A stretch of 64,000 bases of DNA, taken from Enoplolaimus lenunculus (lineage: Eukaryota > Nematoda > Enoplea > Enoplida > Thoracostomopsidae). The notes beneath the pieces were generated by a model, which was not told where the DNA came from, did no database searches, and saw nothing but the letters and a program-made list of their open reading frames with translations. The translations under genes and the position numbers were made by a program. The stretch covers positions 62,001 through 126,000 of the forward strand of contig JASANG010000696.1 of the NCBI GenBank assembly GCA_030248215.1, read 5' to 3'. How positions within the stretch are numbered: the stretch's first letter is position 1; each line of letters opens with the position of its first letter. Shown piece by piece: positions 28,901-38,700 of the stretch.

Positions 28901-31900
28901 TTAAATGATTAATATACAATAAATGTACAAGGTTTCATCCAGTTTTGTGAACGAAAAATTACTCGTCGCTCGTTGTGGTACTATTTTGACTATCTCTCTA
29001 AGGACATTTGGTCCCACGTTTGACTGAAACTTTTTCATATCTCGAAAAAATTTCAAATTTATTAATTTGACTAAAAACATTTCGAAAAGTAAATGTAATT
29101 TTGGGTAAAGTTTTGCTTACAATTTCATCGTTTTGAGGCGTTGAATCTTTTGTCTGCAGTTCAGCTTTAAATCGTATTTCAGTTTCGTTAAATCCATGCC
29201 ATTGAAGATACTGAAACGCAAAATGACACTTGTTTGCTTTTTGATTTGCTTTTATTAAATTGAAATTTGACGCAAATGTTTGCCCCATCACATAACAGTT
29301 TATTATTTTACTATAATTCAAAATTTACAGCTTAAGCTTAAGCTAAGCCATGATTTATTAATTGAGTCATTACGCCGTGACAAACTTTTTAAGGGAAAGT
29401 AAACAAGTGCCATAGAAATACTTCGTTGATTCTCAAATGCATACAAAAAATGTCTGATCCATCTCAAAGTTCTGATACCCAAATGCTTAAATTGTTTGAC
29501 ACATCAATGAAGGATATAAACATCACAGCTTACATAAATAATAAAGCGTCGAGCACAAAGCCAGACGCATTTTAAAACTTTGGCGGTTTCTGTTCCAACC
29601 TGTTAGGGTGGGAGTATATGGGGGTGACTGCTCAGGCCCTGGATGTTCGTGGACATTTTTCCCACATTTACGCGTAGACTATGCTTAGGTGTAGAAAAAG
29701 ATTAAACTGTTACCTCAGCGACCAAAGCGTTCAAATTATCTTCCATTGCATTTGAAATTACAAATCAGTTGCGTACGTCAGACTGTGAACGTTTTTTTTG
29801 CGCAATTGCTACCAAACCAACTGTTGATTCGCTGACCAGGTCATGTCCAGATGGTTACTGAAGAAATGTTGTAGAGTCATTGAATTGTTTTAATTCAAAA
29901 ATAACTTTTTTAACTTAAATTTAAGAAAATTAGTGAATTTTGCAGGAGGTCACCGAGACGTTATAAGAGACCCCAAAACAAAAAATGGGCTCCTGACAAA
30001 GTTACATCGCCATCCGGCATGAGATACCGAACGAAATCAAACCGCATAACGCAATCCTTAATTGAGTTTTCCGTAGCAACGCAGTGATAAACTGCAGGAA
30101 CTGGATCTTGGGGCAACTGTGGACAAGGCAGCTTCTTTGATAGAAATAACGCAGTGGACGGCACTAAAGGTGACGCAAATTCTGTGCAAAATATGCACTA
30201 AGACTGCTAATTCTAATCAAACGCGATGTATTTAACGGTTAAATTTCAAACAGGAACTTGGAAATCATCACAATAATCACAATTCAAAAATTTAAACTTT
30301 CCGTAGTTTCAGTTGAAATCAATTCTAAACCTGCTCTTGCAACCGGAGACCAATGTTACTTTTGGTGAAGTAACAGTAACCTAAACGTACGCCAAGCCTT
30401 AGCCTTATGCGGGGTTCACGTTATAACTGGGGCAGTCGGGTCACGTTTTGTCACATGTTGATTCGACATGAACAAAAATTTTTGTTACCATCATATGATA
30501 CGGATAGACAAAAGTCGAATATCATGTGATATTGGTATACAAAGCACGGGTACTCAGGTTATCTCAAAATACAGGTGTTCGAAAGTCACGTGACATAATC
30601 AGACATGTTGTTGAATATAATATGATATTCCAAATTAACAGCATTATGATATGATATTCAACAAGACGGATTTCGGGAGTATCATATGATATTCCATTAT
30701 GTAGTTTAAGACGCATCATAAGACAATCCGCCAACATTTGAATATTCCTGCCAAAATTTGATTTTTCCTGCCAAAATTTGAATTTTCCGACCAAATTTTG
30801 AATTTTCGCGCCAAAATTTAAATTTCCAGCCAAAATTTGAATTTCCAACAAAATTTGAATATTCCTGCCAAAATTTGATTTTTTCCCGCCAAAATTATAA
30901 TTTTCCCGCCAAATTTTATATTTTCTAGCTTTAGCGGCCAATGTTAAGAACAGGGACGGAACAAAGCGTAAGCGTAAACCTAAGCCTAAGCAAGAAAAAA
31001 TAGTCTAAAGTTTAGCTTACTCTATTGCAGTCCCACAGAAAAACGTCCCGCCCCTGATCTTTACATGGACCGCTTTAGCTTAACGATATAAAGTTAAGCT
31101 TACGTCTAAACAATTAGCAGCCTAAGACTAAATCTACTTTATTGCAGTCTCGAAGTAATACAGGACACTTTTCAAAGTAAATAAATATTGGTTCTGGCTA
31201 ACGACATATAATCTCGACATCGTTAGAAACTCGCTGGCCCACACCAGTGGAAGGCGCATATGCTTCTGGGACCACAGCCTTGGCTTGACAGTAACTCAAA
31301 GTTATGAAGACATTTCGAAACTCATATTTACATATATTAAGAAGATACTTGAATTCGAACCCTTGATAGGGAGCGGTTGTCCAATAAACGTGTTCAGAAG
31401 CCATAGGCACACTTCTTACGCAATTTTATTTTTTGATAAGTTGTAAAAGTGGTGTTATCTGAACACTTGACGTTGTCAGCAAACTTGTAAACATTTAACA
31501 TAAAATGTATAGAATATTCTTGCACTAAACGGGAAATATTTTACCTTCTGATTATTATCAAGTTGAATATGACCAAGAAAAATGATCATGTTTCGTTCAA
31601 AAGGGGACCCCTGAATACCCCGCCCCCCCCTTCAACCGCAGTTTGGGAGCAGTTCAAGACGACACTCATTTTAGAGTCAACATTAATCAATAATTTAACG
31701 TTCTAACAGGATCGCTTCCTGATGAGCTGTCTCTCTCGTCGCAGCAGAATATGAAGTGAGGTTTATGATGCGTTGCTACAGCGACTAATTCATTTTCGGT
31801 TGGTCAACAAATTGAGACGTAAATGGTTTCTTGGGAAAGTGATGATTAATCTTCGATGCAGCAAAGTAAAACAAAAAACATTCGTGAAAATTGTGAAATT

Positions 31901-33707
31901 TTTTTGCCATTTCAGCGTTCAGTTGATGCCGTAATGACACCTGCAGTTATCTGCAACTATACCTGATATGACATATTGGAACGTTTTTTGCTACAGTCGC
32001 GTTATTTTCATGTATACATTCGTCACTTGTCTTCATCTTTCAGTTTTTCAATATGAATTAGAAACAAATATTTTAAAATTCATCTAAAATCATTAAATGT
32101 TGCGTAAATCTGCTATTTTTGATATGTAATTATAAAAAACCGAATGTTATGTTTGGTCACCTCAACTGCACTGGCCAAACAGCGTTTTTTAAAGTTTTTA
32201 CTTAAATGTATTCCGCTTGCATTTATGCATTGGTGTGGTACGTGTATTATAACAGTTCAATTATCAGAGACTGGTTAATTCTACTTTGCGATGTTTAAGC
32301 AGAAAAAATCATAAATTTTCCCATTTCACGGAGACCCGTAAGGATCACAACCTGCTTGTTGAGTTCAAAACGAATTTTGGAGCTGCATGCGTTAAAAATG
32401 GCGGCCAATGTGAAGCAGGGGCGGAACAGTATATATTATAAGCATATTCGTAAGCCTAAGCCTAAGCCTAAGCCTAAGCCTAAGCCTAAGCCTAAGCCTA
32501 AGCCTAAGCCTAAGCCTAAGCCTAAGCCTAAGCCTAAAAGCCTAAGCCTAAGCCTAAGCCCAAGCCAAGCAAATAAATTATTCTAAAAGCTTACTCTGTT
32601 CTAGTCCCACAGAAAAACGTTCCGCCCATGACTTTACATGGGCCATAGCAAACTTACATTCGGCACCAGCCGGAGATTTTCTTGGGGAAGGGCAAAATGT
32701 TTCTGGACACAAAATAAATTGTCCTAAAATTTCAAGTGTGCTATTTTCTTAAACTTTCAAGACATAATTGTCTTGTATTTCAGACAAGAATAGCCTTAAC
32801 CAGCTCAGAAATTCGTTTCTTAAATGGTAACATAAATGTCTAATATTCAAGAAACTTCTATTGTCAGGTTATAAGTCATAAATTTTTTCTTTCCAGAAAT
32901 AGTTGTCTTTTATTCAAGAATTAATTTTCAGATTTTAATGTTTGTAAAAAAGTTGCACCGTTTTTATATTCTTAAGATTGTATATAAATAATCGCATTTT
33001 GAAAATATTTTGGGTTGAGCTCAGACTTCTTCCAGCCTAAGTTATAGGTTGTAAAATTAGGGTATTGGGCTGAGCTTTAGCACCCAATTTTGAAGTCGGT
33101 TTCCATGGCAAATCTCTGTGTTTTATGTCAGACATATTTGTCTTACATTTCAGAAATATTTTTCTTAATCGTTCATAAAACAAAGTCTTAAGTTTAAGAC
33201 ATTTAAGTGTGAAAAATTATAGATTAATATTTCTGTAAAAATAAGAAATAAAAGTCTTTAATTCAAAACATACATGTCTGGAGTCTGTATCAAAACAAAT
33301 TTGTCCTAAATGTCACACAATATTTCTTGAATACAAGACAACTTATTTTTTGCGTAGCCAGGGACTGCAGCCCGTGGAGACACCATCCGGCTACGTGTTC
33401 GATCAATCCTATAATAAAGCTTGAATCAGTAACGGCAATGCTCTGTAAACGATGAGTTGTATGGCTGGTTTTCGAGCAGTTCCAGTTATTTCAATTGAAC
33501 AAATTTTTAAAATTCACTCACGTGTACACGTAACAGAGAGCAATTCATATTTCCAATTTTGAAGGGGGTTTGTAATACAATATATCCCTAACATTTATTT
33601 TTCTTACAATAAATTGACAATTAAATTAATTCCATAATCAACAGGCAAACACATACCTCCATCAACTCTGCCTCGTTGACAATTTTGCTGGACAAATTAT
33701 TCGTCAT
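13129..33707 (-). CDS. ARMC9: ARMC9 orthologue (LisH and armadillo-repeat ciliary protein), 21 exons found
   Basis: ARMC9 acts at the basal body and ciliary base and is a Joubert-syndrome gene in vertebrates (known). Exons in gene order: 33657-33707, 29121-29210, 28581-28742, 27354-27509, 26879-26971, 26101-26161, 25711-25802, 24060-24134, 23446-23633, 22757-22886, 22354-22449, 21232-21319, 20085-20208, 19071-19210, 18682-18758, 17982-18056, 17462-17555, 17147-17220, 16640-16741, 14880-15072, 13129-13948. All have AG/GT borders, and phases agree through exon 19. Recalled human ARMC9 aligns along the length: YLQWHGFNE (LisH region), YFAFPHAKDP, TEPKLLTIY, IALLLQALRW, DYLSQNTQLIATL, ITDYGLEFGIALLMNLSLRS (ARM region), IYAYVNGTLYSLL. 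Residues 599-622 are acidic, as in the family. The tail of about 335 residues is Thr/Ser/Lys-rich and not conserved. Exon 19 ends in phase 0 but exon 20 needs phase 1, so a short exon between 15.1 and 16.6 kb is missing from this model. The whole is about 1,000 residues, longer than human ARMC9. Confidence 0.95.
14104..14281. mobile_element. CpG-rich inverted-repeat element, family C
   Basis: The ends GGTGGCGTTGTACTT and AAGTACAGCGTCACC are inverted copies. The inside has CGTCCGTCGCCGTCCGTC and CCGGACGGTGCC. It is about 178 bp, with no coding capacity, and lies in the last ARMC9 intron about 155 bp from the terminal exon. Confidence 0.65.
14690..14782 (-). repeat. Fragment of the tRNA-derived repeat (non-tRNA part)
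   Basis: The stretch with GTATATTCTATGAGTGAAAGGGTTAAC on the plus strand matches the outer part of the copy at 56641-56870. The tRNA module is absent. It lies in the ARMC9 intron between exons 20 and 21. Confidence 0.4.
15800..15977. mobile_element. Partial copy of the TA-flanked family F MITE
   Basis: The left end CACTGCGAAAAATGGGGAG and the first arm match the element at 40729, including GACTC/GAGTC blocks and TTTTCC. The right terminal arm is missing after GTCAGGAAAAGCC. It lies in the ARMC9 intron between exons 19 and 20. Confidence 0.6.
16501..16619. mobile_element. hAT-like MITE, family B
   Basis: 119 bp with GGCCCATGTTACTTTAAG ends, flanked by the exact 8-bp duplication GTTCATAC (16493-16500 and 16620-16627). 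It lies 20 bp beyond the 3' edge of ARMC9 exon 19, in the intron in which one linking exon is missing. Confidence 0.85.
17744..17941. mobile_element. Inverted-repeat element, family G
   Basis: The ends CGTATTCTCAACTGTGTGTA and the inverted CATATTCTCAACTG with TAGCACCT/AGGTTGCTA lie about 200 bp apart, in an ARMC9 intron. Related copies lie at 25462-25675 and 51178-51406, with a further left end at 35091. Confidence 0.6.
19636..19748. mobile_element. Relic of the CpG-rich family C
   Basis: GGATGGCACTGTAACTTTGA, then GGTGCCGTACGCC and ACGGACGGTAACG, ending GGCTCCACCC, match the ends and inside of the copy at 14104. It lies in an ARMC9 intron. Confidence 0.5.
20339..20774. mobile_element. Foldback element with TACTGTAGTGAC ends
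   Basis: It starts TACTGTAGTGACTCGAATAA and ends with the inverted copy TTATTCGGGTCAATACAGTA; the match continues inward through GAGGAGGGACT-type text. It is 436 bp, with no coding capacity, lying between ARMC9 exons 12 and 13. No second copy was seen in this window, so the family rests on its inverted ends. Confidence 0.65.
23756..23826 (-). repeat. tRNA-like remnant
   Basis: The minus strand reads GTAGCTGAGTGGTTCTTATG, then GCGGCTTCGAATCCC, that is, A- and B-boxes at tRNA spacing. The T-arm and acceptor stem do not pair well. It lies in an ARMC9 intron. It is most likely a SINE head and not a gene. Similar weak remnants are at 9415-9475, 35968-35998 and 50733-50765. Confidence 0.4.
24525..24608. 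mobile_element. Relic of the CpG-rich family C
   Basis: GGCGCGGTTTGTCGCCG, CCATCTGTCGCC and the end GAAAGCATAGCGCCATCC match family C. It is short and degraded, in an ARMC9 intron. Confidence 0.45.
24842..25153. mobile_element. Inverted-repeat element, family E
   Basis: The left arm (AAGAGTGCATGATATAAC, GTGTGCAACT, GGTACAAAGTGTACC, GTTGCGTTTTTGG) is repeated inverted on the right (GGCCAAAAACGCAAC, AGTTGCACACTCTTG, CACTCTTGG). The arms are over 100 bp. The middle has CCGGATAGATTAAGTGTCATG. It lies in an ARMC9 intron. It is non-autonomous. Confidence 0.7.
25462..25675. mobile_element. Inverted-repeat element, family G
   Basis: It starts TTCTCAAATGTATGCGGCAT and ends GTGCTATACACATTTGAGAA. The ends are inverted copies of each other and match family G elsewhere. 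It lies in the ARMC9 intron just 3' of exon 7. Confidence 0.6.
26519..26692. mobile_element. Short element with GCGGATCTAGA-type ends
   Basis: CACTAGCGGATCTAGAGGG at the left and AAATTTCTGGATTCGCTGCTG-type text at the right are imperfect inverted copies. Ends of this kind are common in hAT elements. A similar right end is seen at 8597-8622. It lies in the ARMC9 intron between exons 5 and 6. Confidence 0.5.
30006..30181 (-). CDS. Orphan exon inside ARMC9 intron 1
   Basis: Read on the ARMC9 strand, this stretch has acceptor TTTTGCACAG, 58 full codons (PSTALFLSKKLPCPQLP, then CVMRFDFVRYLMPDGD) and a GTAACT at its end. The composition is protein-like. Entry phase 1 does not match ARMC9 exon 1 (phase 0), so it is not a simple extra ARMC9 exon. 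It may belong to a small nested gene together with an ATG-started ORF at 31198-31410 (MASEHVYWTTAPYQGF), though a clean splice between them was not found. No family recognised. Confidence 0.3.
30731..30927. repeat. Minisatellite, about ten units of 18-21 bp
   Basis: Degenerate tandem units read TTTGAATTTTCCNGCCAAAA on the plus strand, in ARMC9 intron 1. Unit length varies by one to three bases. It ends where the family B element's duplicated target begins. On the minus strand it gives a repetitive ORF (NFGRNIQ-like) that should not be taken as a gene. Confidence 0.85.
30936..31071. mobile_element. hAT-like MITE, family B (TAAGCC core)
   Basis: 136 bp from GGCCAATGTTAAG to TTTACATGGACC with the exact 8-bp duplication GCTTTAGC (30928-30935 and 31072-31079). 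The core has AAACCTAAGCCTAAGC. It lies in ARMC9 intron 1 directly next to the minisatellite at 30731-30927. Confidence 0.85.
32404..32644. mobile_element. hAT-like MITE, family B, with expanded hexamer array
   Basis: It starts GGCCAATGTGAAGCAGGGGC and ends with the inverted form near ACTTTACATGGGCC. Between them lies the long TAAGCC array (about 32451-32568). The flanks do not show a clear 8-bp duplication, unlike the other copies. It lies in ARMC9 intron 1. A KPKPKP-type reading across it is not a gene. Confidence 0.75.
32451..32568. repeat. (TAAGCC)n array, nematode-type telomere motif
   Basis: About 14 perfect TAAGCC units, then a short slip and four or five more. The reverse complement is GGCTTA, the same cycle as the TTAGGC telomere repeat of nematodes. 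It lies inside a family B element, and smaller tracts occur in the other copies, so the likely origin is growth of the element's own core and not a telomere fusion. Confidence 0.9.
32706..33353. mobile_element. Probable long inverted-repeat element in ARMC9 intron 1
   Basis: ACAAAATAAATTGTCCT at the left and AAGACAACTTATTTTTTGC at the right are inverted. In between, AAGACA/TGTCTT blocks recur on both strands (TTCAAGACATAATTGTCTTG). There is no coding capacity. The exact edges and the family are not certain. Confidence 0.45.
33657..33707 (-). CDS. ARMC9: ARMC9 first coding exon
   Basis: It encodes 17 residues starting MTNNLSSKIVNEAELME and is followed by donor GTATGT. It joins in phase 0 to the exon at 29121-29210, giving ELME-YLQWHGF, which lines up with the start of the LisH motif in known ARMC9 (LVKE-YLDFAEF). 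The start is the only ATG in this short open stretch with a good downstream join. Intron 1 is 4.4 kb, the longest in the gene. Confidence 0.8.
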
Positions 33708-34528
33708 AAGTTTGTTATTGGTTTGTTTGGACAAGATTCTCTACGACTAATTTCTGAGCGCCGATTTAAGTTTTAAAAATTGAAATTCTGACAAGGGTAT
33801 CAGTCCGGTATGGGTCCCCCCCACAACCACATTTTGTTTAAACAAAAAGCACACACATGGATTCACGTTCTGGTTCTGTGCTAACAAAAGCTTGGACGCT
33901 TGTTTGTATGATTGTCAACTTTTATATGTTGATTTCGTCGACTAAACATTAAATTCCTGTTGTGTAGTTTTTAAAATTATTTTCATTCAAGTTTCATACT
34001 CGCGACTTTCGAATAATATTCGGCCTGATCATGAGAGATGTCATGAGTCACTATTTTCACCCCCCCCGCATCCCACCCGGGAAATTAAAACGTTTTTCAT
34101 TCAAAGTAAAAAGTAAAATTGAACGCCTTTAAGTGTTTGTCAAACAAAACTCTATTTTAGCATCAATAAAAACGCTTTTTAAAACATTATTATATCAGTT
34201 TGACACGATTCTTAAGATTAAGGAATTAATTTCTAAGTAGTGATTTTAGAAAAGTTGCCGAACTGAAGCCTAAAAACGCTAAATTATAGATTAATTTTAG
34301 TTATTTATAAAAATACACTAATTTTTGTTGAATAATCTAAATTATGCAGTTTTGACCTAAAAACCAGGGTGAAACCAAATAGTAAAAATACGAAAACGGA
34401 AACGAACATATTGATTTTTATACTGGAATCGGATTTCCGGTTAGACTCTGCTAAAAATAACTCAATTGAACCAAATGTTCTAAACAGCCAAACGATATCA
34501 AAATTGCATCTTTTTTGACCCATTTCAG
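33708..34528. promoter_or_regulatory. Head-to-head spacer between ARMC9 and the CRIB gene
   Basis: This 821-bp space lies between the first coding exon of ARMC9 (minus) and the first recognised exon of the CRIB gene (plus). It would hold the ARMC9 promoter and, if the CRIB exon is the first coding exon, the other promoter as well. It has no CpG-rich core or clear TATA box; it has C runs (33825, 34062) and a short family A element at 34365. Confidence 0.4.
34365..34450. mobile_element. Very short hAT-like MITE, family A relic
   Basis: 86 bp from CAGGGTGAAACC to GGTTAGACTCTG, with a 7-of-8 duplication (CTAAAAAC at 34357-34364, CTAAAAAT at 34451-34458). It sits in the short space between ARMC9 and the CRIB exon, so it lies in or near the promoter region of one or both genes. 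Confidence 0.6.
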
Positions 34529-35798
34529 CTTACATGAGCTCGATTTCACGAGATAATATAAGCAATCCAGTTGACGGCAGCTTTATTCACACTGGACACG
34601 GCGGACCGGAAGCGTTCGGCGGCGAAACTTGGGGTGATGTATGCCATATTGATCCGTAAGTATCATTTCTATCTGACTTGAACTTTAGTCTAAGTACCCC
34701 AGTGTCCTATGCAATAAACATTTCATAACATTTGTCAAACTGTTCGATGGAGTCACACAGAAACACAACGCTCATCGAGCACCCGAAGCGAGACGAAGGT
34801 CTGTGGACGGGGGCTGAGCCGTTCTGGAAAAACTTTGCCACCCCTAGAAAAGGAACGACCTCTCTGGTGTATAAAAGTAGTATGAATGGCTTGGATGCCC
34901 ATACTGAAAATTTATATTCTGGGCCTGGACATTGGTTTAAATTATTCCACGCCAAATCAGGACAACCACCCGCTCTCGAACGTTATGTTGAATGCTGGAA
35001 AAGGAATATCACAATTCCAAACGACAGCTGGTAATAATTGGCTGAAGACCAGTGGGAACATTACTCATACAACTGTTGAAGTTAAGATCCCGTATTCTCA
35101 AATGTGTGTAGCGCCTATTACCAATTGATTATACGTCTGGTAAGTTTCAACACAGAGAATAAACTGAAATTTATAATTGAACACATTTGATGCATTCGAT
35201 ATACTCCACTTCTGTGCAAATTTTGAGATATGCAATTGTGAGAGAACGTTAGTTTTCAACCTGTTGCTAACTGGCAATTAATGCAATGCGCTCGGCCGCG
35301 TTCGGCTGAGTAAAGTATAGCGCAACCCTTAGTGATGCAGATTGCAAGTATATACAGTTGAATTAAATCGAACGTGTGTTGCAAAACAAACAGTTTACAA
35401 AAAAGATGGGATAGGCCCTTGTACACTTTGTACACAGGATTGGACTTAGGCTCAGGCTGCAGTTTAGGCCTAATTTCGGAAAAGGTTTACTTAAACCGGA
35501 GCCTAAGACTAAACATACGCCGAAGCCTTTACCTTACACCCTAAGCATTGATCTAAGAATAAGCTTTATGTTATCTGTGGAGGAAAGTGTAAACGACTCT
35601 CAAAATACTTTAATTTGAGCATCAGAATAAAACCAGTGAATCTATTCGCATATCATTTCGTTTAGTAGTAATTTTGTCTTAAATAATTTTGTTTCAAACA
35701 ACTCAGGATATACCTGCAAAATCCGATAACACCAGAAGATCTGGATGATCCAGGGATTTCGGCGTTCAAATGCAATGGCGGAAATCGAAAATCGAACC
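34529..35798 (+). CDS. CRIB-encoding exon pair of the ACK-like gene
   Basis: The exon at 34529-34655 ends GAT-CC and donor GTAAGT. The exon at 35707-35798 begins G-ATA-TAC, so the junction codon is CCG and the reading runs HIDP-IYLQNP without a break. The motif ISNPVDGSFIHTGHG is the Cdc42/Rac-interactive core. In ACK-family proteins it is followed within about 15 residues by a Trp-Gly and then a Tyr-Leu-x-Asn-Pro motif, all present here. This part of the gene carries the recognisable function. Confidence 0.7.
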
Positions 35799-38700
35799 GT
35801 AAGTTTACGCCAGAATTTAAATTGTTTTACTTTACTAATTCTCAAATGTGTATAGCAGCCATCACACAACTTTTGATGGTTTTGAACAAAAATCCCGCAA
35901 CCAATTGTTTAACGAATTTCAACTGCAACACGTCGAAACCATTCGCTTGCGGTATATTGCGAGCCAGTGGTGGAATGGTTAGCACGTAAATCTTACACAC
36001 TGATATCATGGCGGCTGCGTACAGTCGTTGTGGCTTTCAAGCCGAACAGGCATGTGCTGTTTATCCGGTGACATCCTACATCTGAGGACTTCAGAAAAGA
36101 ACTCGCCATGTACAACATTTCATTAGAAGAATCTGAACAGGATTCATTCCTTGATTGAAAACTTAGATTTTTATTTATTTTTAGATTCAAAGCCACGATC
36201 ACGGCCGACAACACCAAACGAGTCGGCATCAGTAAACAGTGGAGGCTTCCATTGCCTGGTACGCAACATCTTACGACGACAACGGCCGGTAACAACACCG
36301 CCAAATGATAAACAACCCACCGTCATCCATCATCAATGCAAGATTCAGAGACCGACAAGTGGACCGGAACCAATTTCGCTCGCAAGCTCTCTTAACATTC
36401 CGGCTGACAATTCAGTTTCCTTGTCAAAATCTACTGAAAATTTCAGTGTCTTAAGCTGGGAAACTTGTCCAAGTGCAACTGCCAGAGCGGATCATAGCAA
36501 ATCTAAATCATTTCATGAAGGTTTCGAGGAACAGAATAAATTACAATGCTTGAACCAAAGTGAAGAACCGGAACCAAGAGGCACCACCTGTGTACCGGAT
36601 ATGAAAAAGTTGTATCCGGTAAGAAAAAAGTCCGGGCACGTGTCAGTTGATGTGTTCGCAGTACAAAGTCCAACGACGAAATATTTTCCACCGTCAATTT
36701 GTTTGCATGACAGCTTGGCCGATGAAATAGATCCTGCTGAAGAATTGCAGAATTCGAAACGAAAAAAGTTTATTAAAGGTAAAAGTACAATAACTCTTTC
36801 AAGCATAGAGTATGCAATAATAATCAGCCCAATGATAACTGAGTGCGCGAAATATAATAGTAACCAGTCGTAGTGGGACTACATTTATTGAGCGAATCTC
36901 GAACACACGTAAGCAATTAAGGTAATGTTTTGGGGGTTTGTAAGCAATTTCCTCAGATTCCTCGCACCCAAAAACCCTTCAGCCACCCTAATAATTATTG
37001 GAATAATTTAAAAAGTCCTAATTTTGTATCGTCGTCAATTAAGCAAATATGCAAATTAGCTATTAGCTAACTATTCGATAATCGCTTTTAAAGGTTTGTA
37101 GACAATTTATTTAGATTCCTCGCACCCGAAAACCCATTCAGTGTTTAACAATTATTACACGTCTGCATATCACAAATTTGTAAATGTTATAAATCTCGTA
37201 AATTTTCAACAGTTGATTATTTTATTCTTTGAAGCAGAATTAAAAAAATTTAAAAAATCAAAACTCTTTAATGATTTGAAAATTTATTTTAACTTTTTGG
37301 ACTTTTTTATAGAATTATCCTCCATATTTCAAAGTTCATGACTTACGTTTGGCTTAGGAAAAACCATTTCCTAAGCCTAAGCGTTAATGCGATGGTAATG
37401 TGCAAGATCCAAGCTTTTAAACATTTTGTAGAATCCAACCAATCAAATTGCAAGAAACCGCACGGAGAACCACAACGGCTGTCTCTAATTGGCTGGTTTC
37501 CGTGGAGAAATCGATCTGAAAACACTCAACGATATAAGCGGTCAAAAACTGACGAATTGCTAGTCGAATCAAAACATCTCCCTGACTGCGAAATGCACGA
37601 ATCAAATTTTAGCTCACAATCTGGTGACGATAGGGTTATTTTCAACGCCAAGACTGCTATTCAAGATGGTAATGAAGGAAAAAATACGAATTTTAAAACT
37701 CAACCAAGGCAAAATTTTTCGAAAAGCGATAAAGACAAAAATAACAACGATGGAAACTTGTGCGAATCAAACAAATCACCAGGAAAATCATCGTGGTACG
37801 TCAGTCACGAAAACTCTGATTTCAGCTGTACGATGGAACAAATCGGCAAAGATCAAACAGCGGAATATGTCAGCAAAGATCAAAAGCCGGAAACAAGCGG
37901 TAAAAATCAAAGTGCGAATACCTTCAGCAACTTACAAAGAGCGAAACTAATCGACAAACTTCAGTATGCGAATGCAATTGGCAAAGATCAAAAAACAAAA
38001 GCCGTTCGGTACGCGTTCTCGTTTGAACTCATTACTCTCAAGTGCGTGGATCATCCAGAATACACAATATTTCACCGATTCAAATATACAAAATTAGCAA
38101 AATTTGCAATAAATTTTCAACGAATTACTCCTAAACAGGTCACCACAACAAATTGTTCCATAACACCCGGCTGTACAAAACCTGATATCATATGCTTCAA
38201 GCATTGCACCGTAAGTGGTTTATCTTACGGCAAGCAACGACGACTGAAAGCTGCAAAAGCATCAGTGTTTCAAACAGATGAAAATTCTGGGAAACCACAA
38301 TTACAGCCAAGCAAGAAAAAGACACAAGTCGACCAAACGTCAGATAAAGATCAAAAGGGGCCGCCTTCAAAACTAAAGCGAACCGACAAAATTACGATCA
38401 ATGACGAAGTTGCAGAAACCAACAATATCGCCAAGGATCAGGACGTTGCAGACTTGTGTGAACCTAATAACTCAACTTATGAAAACGGCCAACAGCAAAA
38501 GAAATCTGACATAAATTATAATGAACCAGATTCGTTCATGGCGAAGCACGTAAATTCCGGTAAACATTCAAATGTTTTCGCCGAAGTCGACTGCTCTCAA
38601 AGATCAAACGATGATAATGATAGCGAAGGTTCATTTGACTGGCCGGAACCGCCTCAGCTACCAGAGTGCCAGTTTGATGAGTCAATTCAGCAACATGGCT

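Noticed and set aside
30564-30941. 125-residue minus-strand ORF with NFGRNIQ-like repeats
   Set aside because: It is a reading of the minisatellite at 30731-30927.
32451-32568. Interstitial telomere or chromosome-fusion point
   Set aside because: The array sits between the ends of a small transposon whose other copies carry the same hexamers in small number.
32356-32586. ORF rich in Lys-Pro
   Set aside because: It reads the (TAAGCC)n array inside a family B element; the KP run is the hexamer read in frame.
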